Shown piece by piece: positions 12,891 through 28,772 of a stretch of DNA of 64,000 nt. Each line of letters opens with the position of its first letter. Within the stretch, counting starts at the first letter, position 1. The notes beneath the pieces are model-generated. The model was not told the DNA's origin, ran no database searches, and saw nothing but the letters and a program-made list of their open reading frames with translations. The translations under genes and the position numbers were made by a program. Origin of the DNA: Latrodectus hesperus (Eukaryota > Arthropoda > Arachnida > Araneae > Theridiidae); contig CM075854.1 in NCBI GenBank assembly GCA_037975125.1, forward strand, positions 64,225,071-64,289,070, written 5' to 3'.

Positions 12891-13831
12891 ATAAGTCGCT
12901 AAATGCATTAGTTGCTAAGTTTTTCTTATCATAAAGTAGCAGGCTCTTTAGCAATTTTAAGAGAATTAATAGCTAATTTTTTACAGTAAATTTTTCTAGA
13001 TTATTTTGTATTTATAAGCGGTGTGTTGTACTTCAGTTAAATAACTTCTGTTGATTCGGCATTATAATTTTGTTTAGCAGCTTTGCTTTTATATTTAGTT
13101 CCGTAAGCAATTTATGAGGTGCGTAATAATAAGGATTTTTGTAAGCCCTTATTAATTCAAAACACAAAGAAATTATTTTCTTTAGAATTTAAAAGTTTTA
13201 CCAATCTCTTACCCTTGTATATTTGAATGGTAAAAGTTAAATTTAATAAATAAATTCACATATATAAAGTTTACTCCTTATTTGTACGTTTTTTGAGTTT
13301 TTACTGATTTTATTCATTAAAAATTAAACAAGATTATATTAATACAAATCCACAATTGAATAAAATTTTAGGCGAGAAAACATCCCACTTAAAATGTCAG
13401 GAAACTAACTGTCTTTGTTTATTAAAGACAAATAAAGAATGCGAATTAGGAACCTTGATGTAAATTGAGAGAGGAAGGACTTTATAATAATCATGACAGC
13501 CTGTATAAAGCTTATTTAAAAAAGCCGTAGAGATTAATTAACCTCATTTTCTTGCTCTCCGCATGACATATAATATGCGGCACAGACTGGAAAGTTATTT
13601 CATGGTGGAATTATATTTCTTATAGTCAAGATGGAATAATTATATTTGAAAAGGTCTCATATATACCATAATATTTCTTATAGACTAACTGGAAAAAATT
13701 AATAAATTGAAGATTAATTTAAATTACATCGCAATGGTTTCTTAATACAAATTTCTAAACGTATACAAAAAGTGCATCTTTAATGAAAACGTAGTACTTG
13801 AATACTTTACTTTGAGAGCTTTTACTTTTTC
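12891..13831. other. AT-rich non-coding DNA
   Basis: No gene or strong repeat recognised. Confidence 0.55.
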
Positions 13832-13962
<131 letters not shown>

Positions 13963-14273
13963 GTTTATAAAGTTTTAATTTATGACTTCATTAATTGATT
14001 CTTTTTGATATTTGACATGAATTTAAAAATCAAGAACTTTCTTAAGTAATTCCTATATCTCCTTTGGTCAGCTTCGGGAAATACTAGATTTAGAACTTAT
14101 TGAAAATTTACATTTTTCTTTGTTTTTACTCAGATTTTTCTAAAATGGTTTGTTTAGCTGTATTATAAAATAAAATAAAGAATTACTTACATAAAATTTA
14201 AAAATTTCTTTTATTGAATGTGCATATAAAAAATTACACCTCTTTTACTCTGAGATTAATCACAGAAGAATTT

Positions 14274-14505
14274 AGTTTCAACAAGAGAAGAGAAATATTG
14301 GGCACTATTGTCAACATATTTATTTAAGAAACGTTAAAGATTGAATCAATATCAATAATTACTTATGTGTTTCTAAAATTGGTTTGTTGTTTTACTTTGT
14401 TAAGTTTCATATTTTTTAATCCAGCGGTCTCAAACTAAAGATATAAAAATATTTTAACTGGGCAATTGTAGTACTATTGTAATTATTTTATTTAGCTTAT
14501 AATAT
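14274..14505. repeat. Dispersed repeat, copy A
   Basis: Aligns along its length with copy B at 15996-16235 in the same orientation. Both start AGTTTCAACAAGAGAAGAGA, run through ATATCAATA-TACTTAT, and include a CAG(C/T)GGT(C/T)TCAAACT word at about 14423. That word resembles the CAGTGGTTCTCAAACT ends of hAT DNA transposons, but similarity continues on both sides of it, so the element boundary is unclear. The long (TA)n array begins just beyond its right end. Confidence 0.65.
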
Positions 14506-14508
14506 TCC

Positions 14509-15995
<1,487 letters not shown>

Positions 15996-16235
15996 AGTTT
16001 CAACAAGAGAAGAGAAATATTGGTCACTACTGTTACATACCTACATACGACGCATTAAAGATCAAATAATTATCAATATTACTTATATGTTATTAATTCT
16101 TTTTGCTTTTTTACTTAGCAGTGATACAGTTTCAAACTATTTAATCCAGTGGTTTCAAACTGAAGAACTACAAAAACTTTAATTGTATAATTGAAATGCT
16201 ACTGAAATTATTCTAATTAGTATATAATTTTTGCC
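15996..16235. repeat. Dispersed repeat, copy B
   Basis: Second diverged copy of the repeat at 14274-14505, about 1.7 kb downstream in direct orientation, with insertions and deletions of a few bases. Its hAT-like word reads CAGTGGTTTCAAACT near 16149-16163. Either two insertions of one element or a local duplication. Confidence 0.65.
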
Positions 16236-16780
16236 AAACATCTGATTAATCTTCCTAATTTTTTGATCGGAGCTTGAAAAATAATTACATTAATTTTTAT
16301 TTAAATTAAAATTAAGTTATTTAGAAATTAATGAAGTAATTTTATTTAAAATGAATATTTATTGAAACTTTGTATTTTGCTAACTGTTACCAACTCAACT
16401 CATTTTGTGATCCTATCATTTAATGAACATATCAAATGAATTCTAAATTGAGAAATCCATGCCAAAGTATGAATATCGACACAGAAGTTCACATGACAAC
16501 GTATCATTCTTTTCGCAGTCTACTTCATTGATTCAATAACATTTTATTAATCCATTAATGAGACAGTAAAAAGATACTCAACGTTTTCAATCGCTAATTG
16601 ATCGTATATCAAATGTTATAATAACACATTATAACTGCCAAAGGCGAAGTGAGTTAAAGGCTGGAAAATTATGAAGTATACCCAACAAAGTATGCTTGTG
16701 ATTCGAATATTAATACCCTTAATAATTAACTATTAGCTTCCTTATTTCCCTGCAGTACTTTATATTAGCCATATGTTTCA
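16236..16780. other. AT-rich non-coding DNA
   Basis: Nothing recognisable, though complexity rises after 16380. Confidence 0.5.
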
Positions 16781-17135
16781 AATCGGGCCGGCCAAATTGG
16801 AAGCAGACACGATCACGCCATCTGTTACTCATGCGGTATGCAAGTCGCGTCCCTTCTTCAAGAAATCGCCACCCTTGGAATAGTGTGTGAGAATTGATTT
16901 ACCCACCCTAGTCTTGAGGTTAGAAATAAGTGCTGGCCTATGAATTCATAGGCATTTTTTTACAGTATCATTATAATTTGGTAGTCGGCACACGTGCTTC
17001 TTTATATCGGCGCCCTAGGCCAATCGGTATGCCGCCGAGAAAAAAGAAGTTAGTCGTCGATTTGTCAGTAGTTTACTGACGATTATCCGAGAAGGTTCAA
17101 CTTCTGAGAATGGATTTTGATAGTGTTTTGTAGAT
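16781..17135. promoter_or_regulatory. GC-enriched patch with 18-bp palindrome and CACGTG
   Basis: Contains the perfect palindrome GCCTATGAATTCATAGGC (16936-16953), a CACGTG E-box (16991-16996), a CpG cluster at 17010-17040 and the short inverted repeat GTCAGTA/TACTGAC (17064-17080). A tiny frame beginning MPPRKKK near 17030 stops after 16 codons. Best read as candidate regulatory DNA. Confidence 0.4.
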
Positions 17136-19969
17136 CACTCAGAACAGGTCAGTTTTCTCTGTCTTATTTTATGTTGAATGCGATTAGTAATGTCTTCAAT
17201 CAGAAATTTGTTATTAATGTCCAGCCAATGAATCTGTGATTAATAGTTAATGAATGGGTTAGTGAAGGAAAAACTAAGCTAAAATTTTTATAATATTATT
17301 TCGATGATTTATTAAGATACCTCTATTTTAATATATCCAAATTATACATTTTCCTTTTTCTTGCAAAATATTTCTTGTCCTTTATTTACTATGCTGTGAT
17401 ACTCTCTTAAATCTCATTGAACTTACTGCAGAGAGACTATCAATTTGAGATTTTTCTTCACTTAGATGGATTTTCTTGATTTGGTGTAAGTGTTTTTCTT
17501 TGGAACTTCTCTTCAAAAATATCTGAAAAAATAAGAAAACTTTCGGTATAGTTTGTTTTATCAGAGATACAGTAATTCATATCAATAACTAAAAATATTT
17601 CAAAAGTTATTTTATTATAAAATCTCTTATACCTTACATTTTTTCAAGTTTCATCTCTTTTAAAATATGCAACATTAATTTTGAATTATACTTCAGTTAT
17701 CAGGTAAGAAAATCAACACATAATTTCAAGAACTTCAAATAAAATAATAAAATTTAATATCATGAAAATGTTTTAAAAGAAAAGGTAACGGAGAAAGAAG
17801 TTTATTATATACTTTGTCCTTTATATTTATATATTTTTCCAGGAAATGATAAAGAAAGTTCTTTAAATAGAATTAAAACTCAAACTTTCTTAAAACCACT
17901 TTCACTGAAATTTCTTGTGAATTTATAATTTTTTGCATAGAAAATAATTGAAAAAATCTGCTTTTGTATAATGTATGTATAAATGTATAATTGTATGCAT
18001 TAAGCAAATAGTAATATTTAAAAAAGCAACTTTACTTAATACATTTAATTTAACCCGTTTATTGAAATTAATTTAATCTATGTAATTTATTTAATTATTT
18101 TTAATTATATGAATTTAAATGCAATTTTTCCACATTTTTTCCCAACACATGCTGGACGTACCATGATCCAAAATTCTTTTATTAGATTACATTTAACAGA
18201 TCCACTTTTAAAGTTAAATCTATTCTTAGTTAAAATATTCTCAAAAAATATTTCATGTAATCGAAAAATATGTTTAGAACACCAGAAATTTAAAGTTATG
18301 AAATAAACTGATTCAAACAAAGTTTTAAAGCAATGTTTTTAAGCTCTGAAAAAATTAATTCTATATGAAGTGTTTATTATGAAATAAATTGATTGAATTA
18401 TTAATTAAATGAATTAAAAAGAATTAAACTAATGATTATAAATGAAATGAATATTTTTTTATAAATTATTTTTCAATTATGAAAATACTTAAATTGAAAC
18501 GGAAAGCACTTTTGATAAAAATTTAAGATTTTTAGATGTTTTTTAGCTCATTTTCATGAGCTTATCTGTAAAATATGCTCAAAATTATTGAAATTATAAT
18601 CTACCGTTATCATAATTTAATTTAAAGTAGATAAGATAAAAAATTCAATGTGATTAAGCAATAACTTCTTTTTGACTTAATTTTATTATTTTTCTAAGCA
18701 CAGAACACTCTCCTTTTATGAGAAAGGGAATTATTAATCTGTGTCTCTTATAATTATACATAAAATAAAACAGTGATTACTATTTTTTTCTAAAATCTTA
18801 GCATTTTATATCACGTCTAACGAAATCTTTCATTAATATTGTATTATTATCCAGTAAACTACAAAATATATCTTTATTGGAGAATGAGAGGTTTTTTATG
18901 CTTTGCAACATTTCTCAACCTACAATAGAATGAAAAAGTGAAGTAAAATTTGCAAAACGCATTCATCCAGATCAATGCATCATAATATTGAAATACATAT
19001 CAAGTGAATTCTGTATTTTTGAAGAAAAAGTAGTATCTATTAATTGCAACTAAATTCTTGATGAGAGCTGATTATAGATTGTTTAATTTCAGAATTAGTT
19101 TGATTTTCATGAAATAAATTGAATAATTTACCCCTACATTTATCTGGTTTTAACATTTTCCCTATAGTATTCTACTGCAACAATTTAAAAAATTGAAAAA
19201 AGAATAGCACGATTTCCAAACTTTAATTGTTAAAAATATAATTTTCAGATACTTTTTTTATTTCTTTTTGTATAAAGTATTTACAATTAAACATTGTAAA
19301 AAATGCCTACTTATAACTTTGAACTGATGAAGTTTTTGAACAGATTTTTCCACGAATTCTTTATAATATTGTTAACATCTTCAAGATATTTTTATAGACT
19401 TCCGAAGCATTTCATTTTTATAAGTTTACTTTCGAAATCATTTCTTTCAAATTATTTATATTTCATAAAAATATTCTTTAAATATTTTATTTTGTTTAAT
19501 ATTATTATCATTATTATATTATTTAACTCAACATTATTAAATTAATTTTCTTTGATAAATTTTATTTAAATTTTTAAAAAATATGTTTGAAAATAATATA
19601 AAAATAATATAAAAAATAAACAATATTTTGAAATTTTTATATTATCTTAAATGTTAAATAAAATATAAGTTTTAACTGCAACTTTTACAATCTTAAGAAT
19701 ATAATTCTATATCTTTGAATTATATAACGTACACTAACAAATAAAAAATCAATTTACATATAACATAGCTTGATAGTCATAAATTTATTGATCCTTGATG
19801 TTTATAACCATTATAAATCTATTTGCTTAGTGAAATTTGCCATTAATTAAGTTAAATCATCACTGGTACGTAAATTAGAAAATAATACATTTTTAATTTC
19901 TAATCATTACAGTTACAACGCAAAATATGATGAAAATATTAGATTTTGTAATCGAAAATTTATTTTAAT

Positions 19970-19972
<3 letters not shown>
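17136..19972. other. AT-rich desert
   Basis: Almost 3 kb of low-complexity AT-rich sequence. Overlapping short frames on both strands at 18105-18320 and a hydrophobic Phe/Ile-rich frame at 19303-19545 reflect composition, not genes. Confidence 0.6.

Positions 19973-20013
<41 letters not shown>
19973..20013. repeat. (TA)n microsatellite, about 41 bp
   Basis: Uninterrupted TA array inside the AT desert. Confidence 0.95.
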
Positions 20014-20015
<2 letters not shown>

Positions 20016-20324
20016 TTCAAGATATATATTTTTGAACAAAATTTTTGAAAACAATATAAATGCTATATTAGTGAGAATAATTAGTCGTAAAATGAGCAAG
20101 TTCCAGAATAATGTGATTTATTCTAATATGTATTAAGTCGAGTATTAAATAATGGATAATAATTAAAAATAATTCATGCTTAAAATTACTAAGTTTATTT
20201 AGTAAAGTGAAATAATTAATTTCCCTTAAATTCCTGGCTAAGAAATTTTGCCTAAACCAGCAAGATTGCTTTCTTGAAAGGATCTATGTAATTTAAAAAA
20301 ATCTGTGGAGTTCAATTTGCTCTC

Positions 20325-20500
20325 ACTTTAATGGTATGGAAAGAAGAATGCCTCCTCGGGTATCCACTTCGTCACTCAACCGTGGTTCAAAATCGTAAGA
20401 TTGGTTGCGTTTATTTTTATATGGATATAAATAGGCAGTAATTTTGAACCTTTCTTGTCGGACAGCTCTGTGCAAAAGAACTGCGTTAATAAGACCTAAG
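20325..20500. promoter_or_regulatory. Small GC-enriched patch
   Basis: A lone 175-bp patch in a long AT desert, with the near-palindrome AACCGTGGTT (20379-20388, Runt-domain-like) and several CpGs. Candidate regulatory DNA only. Confidence 0.3.
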
Positions 20501-23500
20501 TATAATTAAAAGTTATCAAAATAATTTTTGAATGAGGTTAAAAGCATTTTATTTTAGCATTCAAAAATGCTCACAATATTATGTTACTTTTAATTAAAAA
20601 TTCAAAACTTAACTTTCTTATAAATGAAACGCATGTAAATTTGTTATATTTATGACGAGTGTAAACTCGTAAAAGAAGTGTGAAACTCAAAAACAAAAAA
20701 CACTTGCTTATAGCTTTGAAATATAATATGAAATTGTTATTTTGTTTTGTGTTCCAGAAACTTGAAAAATTTAATGAATAATTTACTATAAAGTTCTTAA
20801 AATATGTGTTAAGTTGGGACTGTAAAGTAAATTATTTTTTTATGTTTTAGAAAGAAACAAAATCAAAAAATGTTTCAAATGGGTAAATTTTAAAGCAAAT
20901 TTAAGCTTCTAGATGTTTTTTTTAAAATTAACATAAATGTTGATAATAATCACAAAGACAAGCCGTTATAGTTTTAATCATGGCAAAGTCATAAGACTCA
21001 AATACTAATCATGAATGAAAAACTGTAAATTTTTATTATAAAATCCAAATTTTAGAAAACAAATCAATAAAAAATTTTTTTTCTCTTTATTTTTAAAAAT
21101 GTTGCATTATTTTATGTAATATGAAAGAGATGAAGCAAAAAAAAAAAAATTCCCCTTATAAACCTTAAACAAGCTAGTTTAAAACAATTGTGACAAAGAA
21201 TTGGGAAAATAATATAATTTTTGATGAAATGTAGGTCTAAAATTTTAAACATTTAAAAAGTATAAAATTAAACATTTGTAATATGTATTTTCCAATTAAA
21301 TACACTTCAAATTATATTCTGAAATTTTGACTGCGATAAAATATTATCAATATTGTCAAAATTAATATTTGTAAAAAAAGATAGTTGCATTTATTAAATT
21401 TAAAAAAAATCACCCTTTTTAAGAAGATTAAATTTTAAAAAGTTAAATAATTCTATTGTATTTTTTTATTAATTTTGAAAATTGCCCCTTTCTTCCAATA
21501 TTATAACAAGAAAACAACAGTATAATTTAAAATATAGTGAAATATATTTAACTAATAAAATTTTAAATTATATTTTTATGACATTTGTGCACGCATTATT
21601 TATATTTCAAAATTATATTTCATTTTAAGAAAAAATTATATATTTTTACAGAAAAAATGCTAAATTCTTTTGATTTTATACCAGATATATTATGAATAAG
21701 TTTTGAAATATTACTTCTCTATTATATATTAATATTTTAAGATATTTCTTGTTCTGCTGCACATAATTGCTCTCTTTATAAAAAATGTGCGATAATACGA
21801 TACATGACTATAGAAAAATGAATGGTTTAAGTATAAATAATTAAAAAACAGCAGATATAGATAACAATATTTCTATAAATGACCTCTACTGCGAAAAGCA
21901 TAAAAAAATAGTTAATAATCTCAGAAAATCAATTTTCAAAAATTAAAATTTAATAAAATCAGAAAATATTTAAATATTTATGCTTAGTTTTAGCATTGCT
22001 CAAATTTTTTAAAGTTCAGAATAGCTCACAGGACTAAAATTTTTAAATTACATATTAAATTTTAATAATAAATTTTACATATTAGTTACTTATTTTAGTT
22101 TGCGCAATTCTTAGTTTTTCTGGATTATTTTATTAAATTTATCAATTAATGTTAATGTTAAAAATTTCAAATTTTGGTAACTTAGCAATATCAATTTGGG
22201 ATAATATCCAGAAAAATACATTAAATAAAACGGCTTTCTTGCTGCATAATTAATTACATCTGGAAAAAATAGAAAAAGTAAATTCAGCTGTAAAATTGTT
22301 TGTTATTTGCTGAACTCTCTCAAATTGAAACAGCTTATTAACTATTAAAAAACATGTATTTTTCTAAGTAAATAATTAGAAATTTTTTATTAAGATTCCA
22401 TGTTGTAATTTAATATAATAACTGTCAATAACTTGTTTGAGATTTAAAAAAATATAACTTTTTCTGTCTTTATGAATAAGAGGTAAAAATATCCGGTTTT
22501 GATTTCGGATATAATGTTAATAAGATTCTGATTTGTGCAGTGCTATTCTAGAAAATGACTTCTATAGTTTATTTGTAACAGAAAAGCTGTTACTGACTTT
22601 GATGATTTTAAAAATAACAATTCTATTCATTTCTTTTGATCAAAAAATAAGCTCTAGTTACTCGAGTTAACAAAAAAATTACAGAAATTAAATACTAATG
22701 CCTGTTTATCCCTAATGATTGATTTAAATGTTTAATATTTGTATATAATTAAAATAAATGTGACTGGCATAGCTTAAACTGATATTTTTTAAATTTTTGA
22801 TTTAATTTTAACATTTAACACTCTCAGTTAAAAGTTACAAGCACACATATATAAGGCATTTTTACATTTCTTTTTAAAATCAAATTAATCATATAAATCA
22901 TCGATCGTTTCAATCGAGATCCTTTGTAGCTTGACAACGAAATGTAAAACTTCTATTCTTCTCTGTCATTCTGTATCTTACAAAAAGAATAATGCAATTG
23001 AAGCTAAATATTCTGTCATCAAATAATTTCAAAATCGGAAGCGTCACTTTGCAAACACCGCTCTTTAGGCTGTTGATACGTTTTCCGTGTTTATTCAGTG
23101 AACTCTGCAACATACACTGATATCTATTGCACGCAAGGAACAGGTCATGTCACTGCAATGAAACATTAATTCTGATATATCGAATGGGACTTTATGGAAA
23201 CACATTGGCAAGGAATATAAAAAATCATTAAATAATAGAAGATAAAATTATGGTTTTGAAGTCAAATTCCCTTCATTAGGTGTAAATTAAATAATATATA
23301 TTTGACTAAAGTTTTGTGATGTAATACATTGCTATTTATAGGATATTTAATCAGATTTCACTATAGAAAATTTATTCAGGAGTTCTTTTTCTGGTGCTCT
23401 TAAATTGGAGTCAATAAAAAAGTGTGTCTGTACATTTTAAAAATCGAAAATTCTTTTTTTCGATATATTGCACTGATTGAACTTTTTAAATCACGCTTTG

Positions 23501-26500
23501 ATTATTCAATTTAATGATTTTGAGCAAAGCAGAGACTTTTAATTCAAACTATAGGATTCATAAAATTACTTAATTATTATGTCATAAGGATTTAAAATCT
23601 TTTATAATTTAATACTTTTGCTATACTTTGATGACGTGATTATCAATGACTGCTGTATATTTTCTTTTACCTTTATATTTTCGTAAAATGATCTGTCATG
23701 TTATTAAAACCTTTCTAAACAAGTATTTAAGAATATTTTTTCAAATATAAAAGATTAAATTTCATTCTAATAAAATTGCAGAAAATAAAGCATAAAGACC
23801 TAATAATATTGTTAGAAAATTATCAGTTTTTCATACATTAATTAAAAGTAAAAAATCTGTACTGTTAAATAATTTTTAGATTTCTTTTATAAAATGCATA
23901 GATAAAAAAATACAATGATAGATTACGAGACAGCCTACTATACAAGGAAACAAATACAATACAAAATATAGAATGAAACATAAAAAACAAAGTTAGTAAA
24001 AATTATAAGTACCAAATATATAACATTCACTAAATATTCGATACAATTATTAAAGTCAACTAATAAATATAAAATCATTATAAAGAATAAAGTTTAATTT
24101 TAAATAAATTAATTTATAAGATCATTACTAATAAAGAACTGCTAATTCCAAGTAAAATATATTTGAAAATCAATCATATATTTCTTAAAATTACTATCAC
24201 TATCAAAGTATAAGTACAAAGATTACAATAAGATCAGATATACAAATAATATTTATTTATTACGCTATAAAATACTATTTATATCATAGGGTGAAGGGAA
24301 AAGCGAAATTAAAATATTCTTCTTCGTCTGTATATAAATAATTTTGCTTATTTATGCAAAAGGATATAAAATTAATGTATAGATTCCTTACTAAGCACAA
24401 CTTTGTGTTTAATAATCAATTTATTCGTTTAACTGTATCAAAATATTTATTTGTGCATCATTCTAAATTTATTGATAAAGTTTGCATTATTTTATGGATC
24501 ATGTATACCTCAAAAAAATAAAGGATATATTAATTAAATAAAATATTTACCCAGTCGAAAGAATAATAAACAATATATTTGATTATCTGAACTCAAATTT
24601 CAGCTTCGGATATTTTGGATTAAGAATTAGATTTAAATTTGAATACCTTGAAATAAGAATATTTTATTATAGCAAAAAGTTTCTCAGACTACCGTTCAAA
24701 AACTAAATTCTTAAAAGAGACCAAAATTGGAATAAGGGCGAGGTACAAATATAATTTATTTGATTATTAACATTTAGGATTAATATTTTTATTAAAACTA
24801 CTATGTACCAATTAAAAATAGTAATAAGGATATATTCATATACTTTCATAGAAAAATGTCTCTTTATTTAATGTGAAAACATGTGGAAGTCGCCAAAACA
24901 AATTTTGACTAATTTGATTATCACATTTATTTAACTCCAATGCCTCTTTCTTTTAACATGTAGATTATAAAATATACTAATCTACCTGTAATATCCTAAT
25001 CTACCTAAAATATAATAATCTCTAAAGAAAAGAGACTTAAACATTAGAAACTTAATAATTTCAGCTTAAGTTCACAAAAAATACATTTTTAAAGAATAAA
25101 CTATGTAAATAATATATCAACAATTAGCAGTTATAGATAATCATTACAACAATGAGTAAACGCGCTGCTTATTTTCCACCTTTCTTATTAATTTCATTCG
25201 CCCGATTATTCAGTGTGCCTAGTAACTGGTAATAAAAATGATAATAATAGATTTATTAAATAATAAATCTGATTTTAGCATTAAAAAAGATAAATTGGTC
25301 GTCAAATCTGATCTATTTTGACTACATTTTTCAGTTTTTTAAAGCATAAACTAGAGTTAACAAATTGTCTGTTACTTATTCGAAAATTGACATATTTCAG
25401 AAGAAACAGCATATTTTTTATTATTTGATTCACTACTAAATATATTCTTCACATTATAACCATTTGATAGTGAACAAAGAAATTTGTGTAATGATTTAAA
25501 TTCGTGTAAGCTTTTATTTATAATGTTTGTTCTAAGTAAAAAATAGGCAAGAGTAAAAACGGCAAATTATTTTAAATTAAAATTCAAGTTTTGAGAAGGT
25601 TGTTGAAATGCAAATATTTTAAGGTTTTAGCGTTATTTTTTTTTAAATTATTTCAAACTGTTAAAAATTAAAATTATTTGCTTTTAAAAAACAGAACCAA
25701 CACAGATATATGCTTCGTTTATATTCCTGCGAAACTTACTTGAAATATTCTTCATCCTTAAAATAATTCCATAAAAGTTTTTTCTTATTATTGGCATGTA
25801 TAAAATACACATGCTAATAGTAAAAAAGAATAATTGTTCAAATTAATTTACCTGTAATGATATTAGAAATATTTTTAAAAGTAAATTAATCATATCTAAA
25901 AAATTATTTTAGATTAGCTTACAATAAAACTAAATTTAAATTAATTTTGTTAAGAAAATTTTAATTTATACCTGCATTATACATTTTCTGATGCTTATTT
26001 TTATTGACTGGAAATCACTAAGCGCAGCAAAGGACCTTGTAATTTTGAATCATGCTGAAGTAAGGAGATGATCGCTTTAACTAAGATCTCTTTTTTATAA
26101 ACATCTACACTTAGCAAATAGTTTAATATTATTTATGACGTATCAGCTAAACATGTTTAAACATGTTACCAATAGAAAACTCTTTGTAGAGCCCGCTACC
26201 TCCCACACATCATCATTTTGTGTATGAACCAGCAAACATTTGAAGTTCATTATATTTTTAATGATAAACATTTTATTAGTTACTTCCTATTTAATTTAAA
26301 CTGCATACGAAAAAATAATTAAGTATTTTGAAGATAATATTTTTGTGTCTCATAATAGTTATTGGCGAATTTCAAAATACAAAATGATAAAGAAATAAAG
26401 CTAAAGATATGCTTCTACGGGAAAATTTATAAGTAAAAAGAAAATAGTTGTTAGACAGACGTTATATAATATAAGAAAAACGCTAACTCATTTCTAGAGA

Positions 26501-26880
26501 GTTTGTCTCACTTCTCATATATAATTCATGAGAAAGAGCGTCAACAAGCAATATTTTATAAATTAAAAAAAAATTATTTAAAAATACATTTGATATAGAT
26601 TTAAAAAAATTATACGTTTAGAAAAAGCATAAATTGAAACTGAAAATTTTTAGCCACTAAAGAAGAATATTGATGATTCAATTGAGGATTCTTAGCACAT
26701 CGATATGAAGGATGGTAGAAAATATTTGTACCCACAATTTACACAACTGTGAAAGTTTTTAAAGTGGGCATAAATAGAGCTTTTAACCTTTCACAAAATA
26801 AGCATTTTTCAGTATTAATAAATTTAGGGCTAGTAAATAAATCTCTGCAAAGTTTGATTATTTCTTAATAAAATTATTAT
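20501..26880. other. Long AT-rich desert
   Basis: About 6.4 kb with essentially no structure. Two weak spots are less AT-rich: 22890-23150 and 25150-25240. No open frame, RNA gene or long repeat is recognisable. This is the emptiest part of the window. Confidence 0.6.
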
Positions 26881-26886
26881 CTAACT

Positions 26887-26946
26887 CAGGATAAGAAATA
26901 TTATTCTTTTCAGATTTTTCTGAAAAGAATAATAGCTCTTATCCTG
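26887..26946. ncRNA. Candidate hairpin RNA, 27-base arms, unproven
   Basis: Outer arms CAGGATAAGA (26887-26896) and TCTTATCCTG (26937-26946) pair over 10 bp. After a 3x3 internal loop, the inner arms ATTATTCTTTTCAG (26900-26913) and CTGAAAAGAATAAT (26920-26933) pair over 14 bp around a 6-base loop. All 24 pairs are Watson-Crick. This long imperfect stem in an otherwise empty region resembles a small-RNA precursor, although the loop is short for one. A fold-back element is the alternative. Confidence 0.3.
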
Positions 26947-28120
26947 TGTCTTTTTCGACGAATATTTCTTACATTTTGAAAGACAACTGATTATTTCATT
27001 TGATTTCTAAATTAAAAAAAATTGCTGCAGAAAATAAATTTTTCCCATACTGTTCTAATATATAATTTACAGTTTCATACAATATTATAATTTAATAACG
27101 TTTCTTTATTTTTACACATTTTATATGCAAAGTCAACATTTATCAAATTACTGTTTTAAACATGAATGTATTTTAGAAGAATTCAAGATTCCTTTAAAAA
27201 GACAATTCAGGATTTATTCAGAGAACAGAATAAAATTTCGTTGTGTAATGCTTTCTGTTGTGAAAAAATTATATTAGAGGATTTTTACCAGAAAATTTTC
27301 ATAACTAGAAAAAACTAATGTTTATATAAATTAAAGAAATACATTAATATAATCGATAAGCAATATTGGAAAATTTTCAATTAAAATTTAATAGAATAAA
27401 TTTTTCAACAAATGATGCTCATAAATTTATAAAGTAATAATATTTTTGCTGACAAGGGAGTAAAAACTCTAAAGTGAAAATAACCAAAATATTGATAAAA
27501 ATGAAAAATCTTAATATAAAAGCTAAATAGGATTGATTAAATATTGCCTTAAAATTCTGTAGAGTTTTAAGGGAAAATTTACAATTCACATTAAGAATTT
27601 ACACTTATTATTTAAATTACAAAATTAATATTTATCATGAAACTCTTATTTAAATTGATAAAATAACCATTATAAAATTTATCAGTATAACTATCCATAT
27701 TTGTAATTTCTTAGATGAATTTTTCAAACTTGAAGTTCCTTAAGTCTCATAAGAAAGAGAAACGGTGTTTCACCTTTGAAATAAGTATTATGAAAAACAT
27801 TTCAATTAAATATTGCGTCTAATATGCTTGCATTATTATGAATATCATTGATATTTAAAATTCATATTTTAAAATTTATATCTCAATTTATTAATATTAT
27901 TAGAAATTAGATTCAAAATACTTTTAATTAAAAAGTTTAAAAAATCCAAAACTGTTAAACTAAATCAAGATCTATTTTCAAATTTTAAAAAAAGTTTTGA
28001 ATACTGTTATTATATCATTTTACTTTTATTTCCAATAAGAATGTACTATGGCTTTATTAGAATAAAAAGAGAACTTGACATTTAACCAAATATTATGAAA
28101 ACCAATAAAAAGGAATATAA
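26947..28120. other. AT-rich non-coding DNA
   Basis: Nothing recognisable. Confidence 0.55.
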
Positions 28121-28470
28121 TTTAGATGAATGCAGGAGTTGTGAAGGAATGAACTGAAGTGGAAAAGCAGCTTTTTGAAGAACTAGATTTCCCCCATTCA
28201 TCGATCGATAAGTAACCATTTTAAATGGAAAACAGAGCAGAAATTTTCATTGCTTGCTTTCCGCTCCATTCCTTAACTCAATTTCTCTGAAAAAGAAAAT
28301 CGAATCCGAGTTTTGATCGGAATATGTTAATGAAGATACGCCTACTGCCGTTTCTATGGAAACGAGATAGGACGCTACCGATCAAATGAAGATAAACCTG
28401 TACACCAGATATATAAGAATTGTTTGCTTTGGTTCCATAATTCAATAGAAAGGATTCTGAAATCAGGTTT
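28121..28470. promoter_or_regulatory. GC-enriched patch with RFX X-box-like site
   Basis: Holds GTTTCTATGGAAAC (28350-28363), a near-perfect two-half-site X-box as bound by RFX factors. It also has ATCGATCGAT near 28199, similar to DREF-type sites, and a pair of GATCGG/CCGATC words about 65 bp apart flanking the X-box. In animals X-boxes mark promoters and enhancers of ciliary and neuronal genes. No such gene is visible here. Confidence 0.4.
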
Positions 28471-28569
28471 TCATAAATAAGACTATTTTGGTACATAAAA
28501 TGATAGTAATTCTATCCCATGTCTTATAAAATCATAACTGTAATGCTGAATACTTCTAAGTAACTTGTG

Positions 28570-28772
<203 letters not shown>

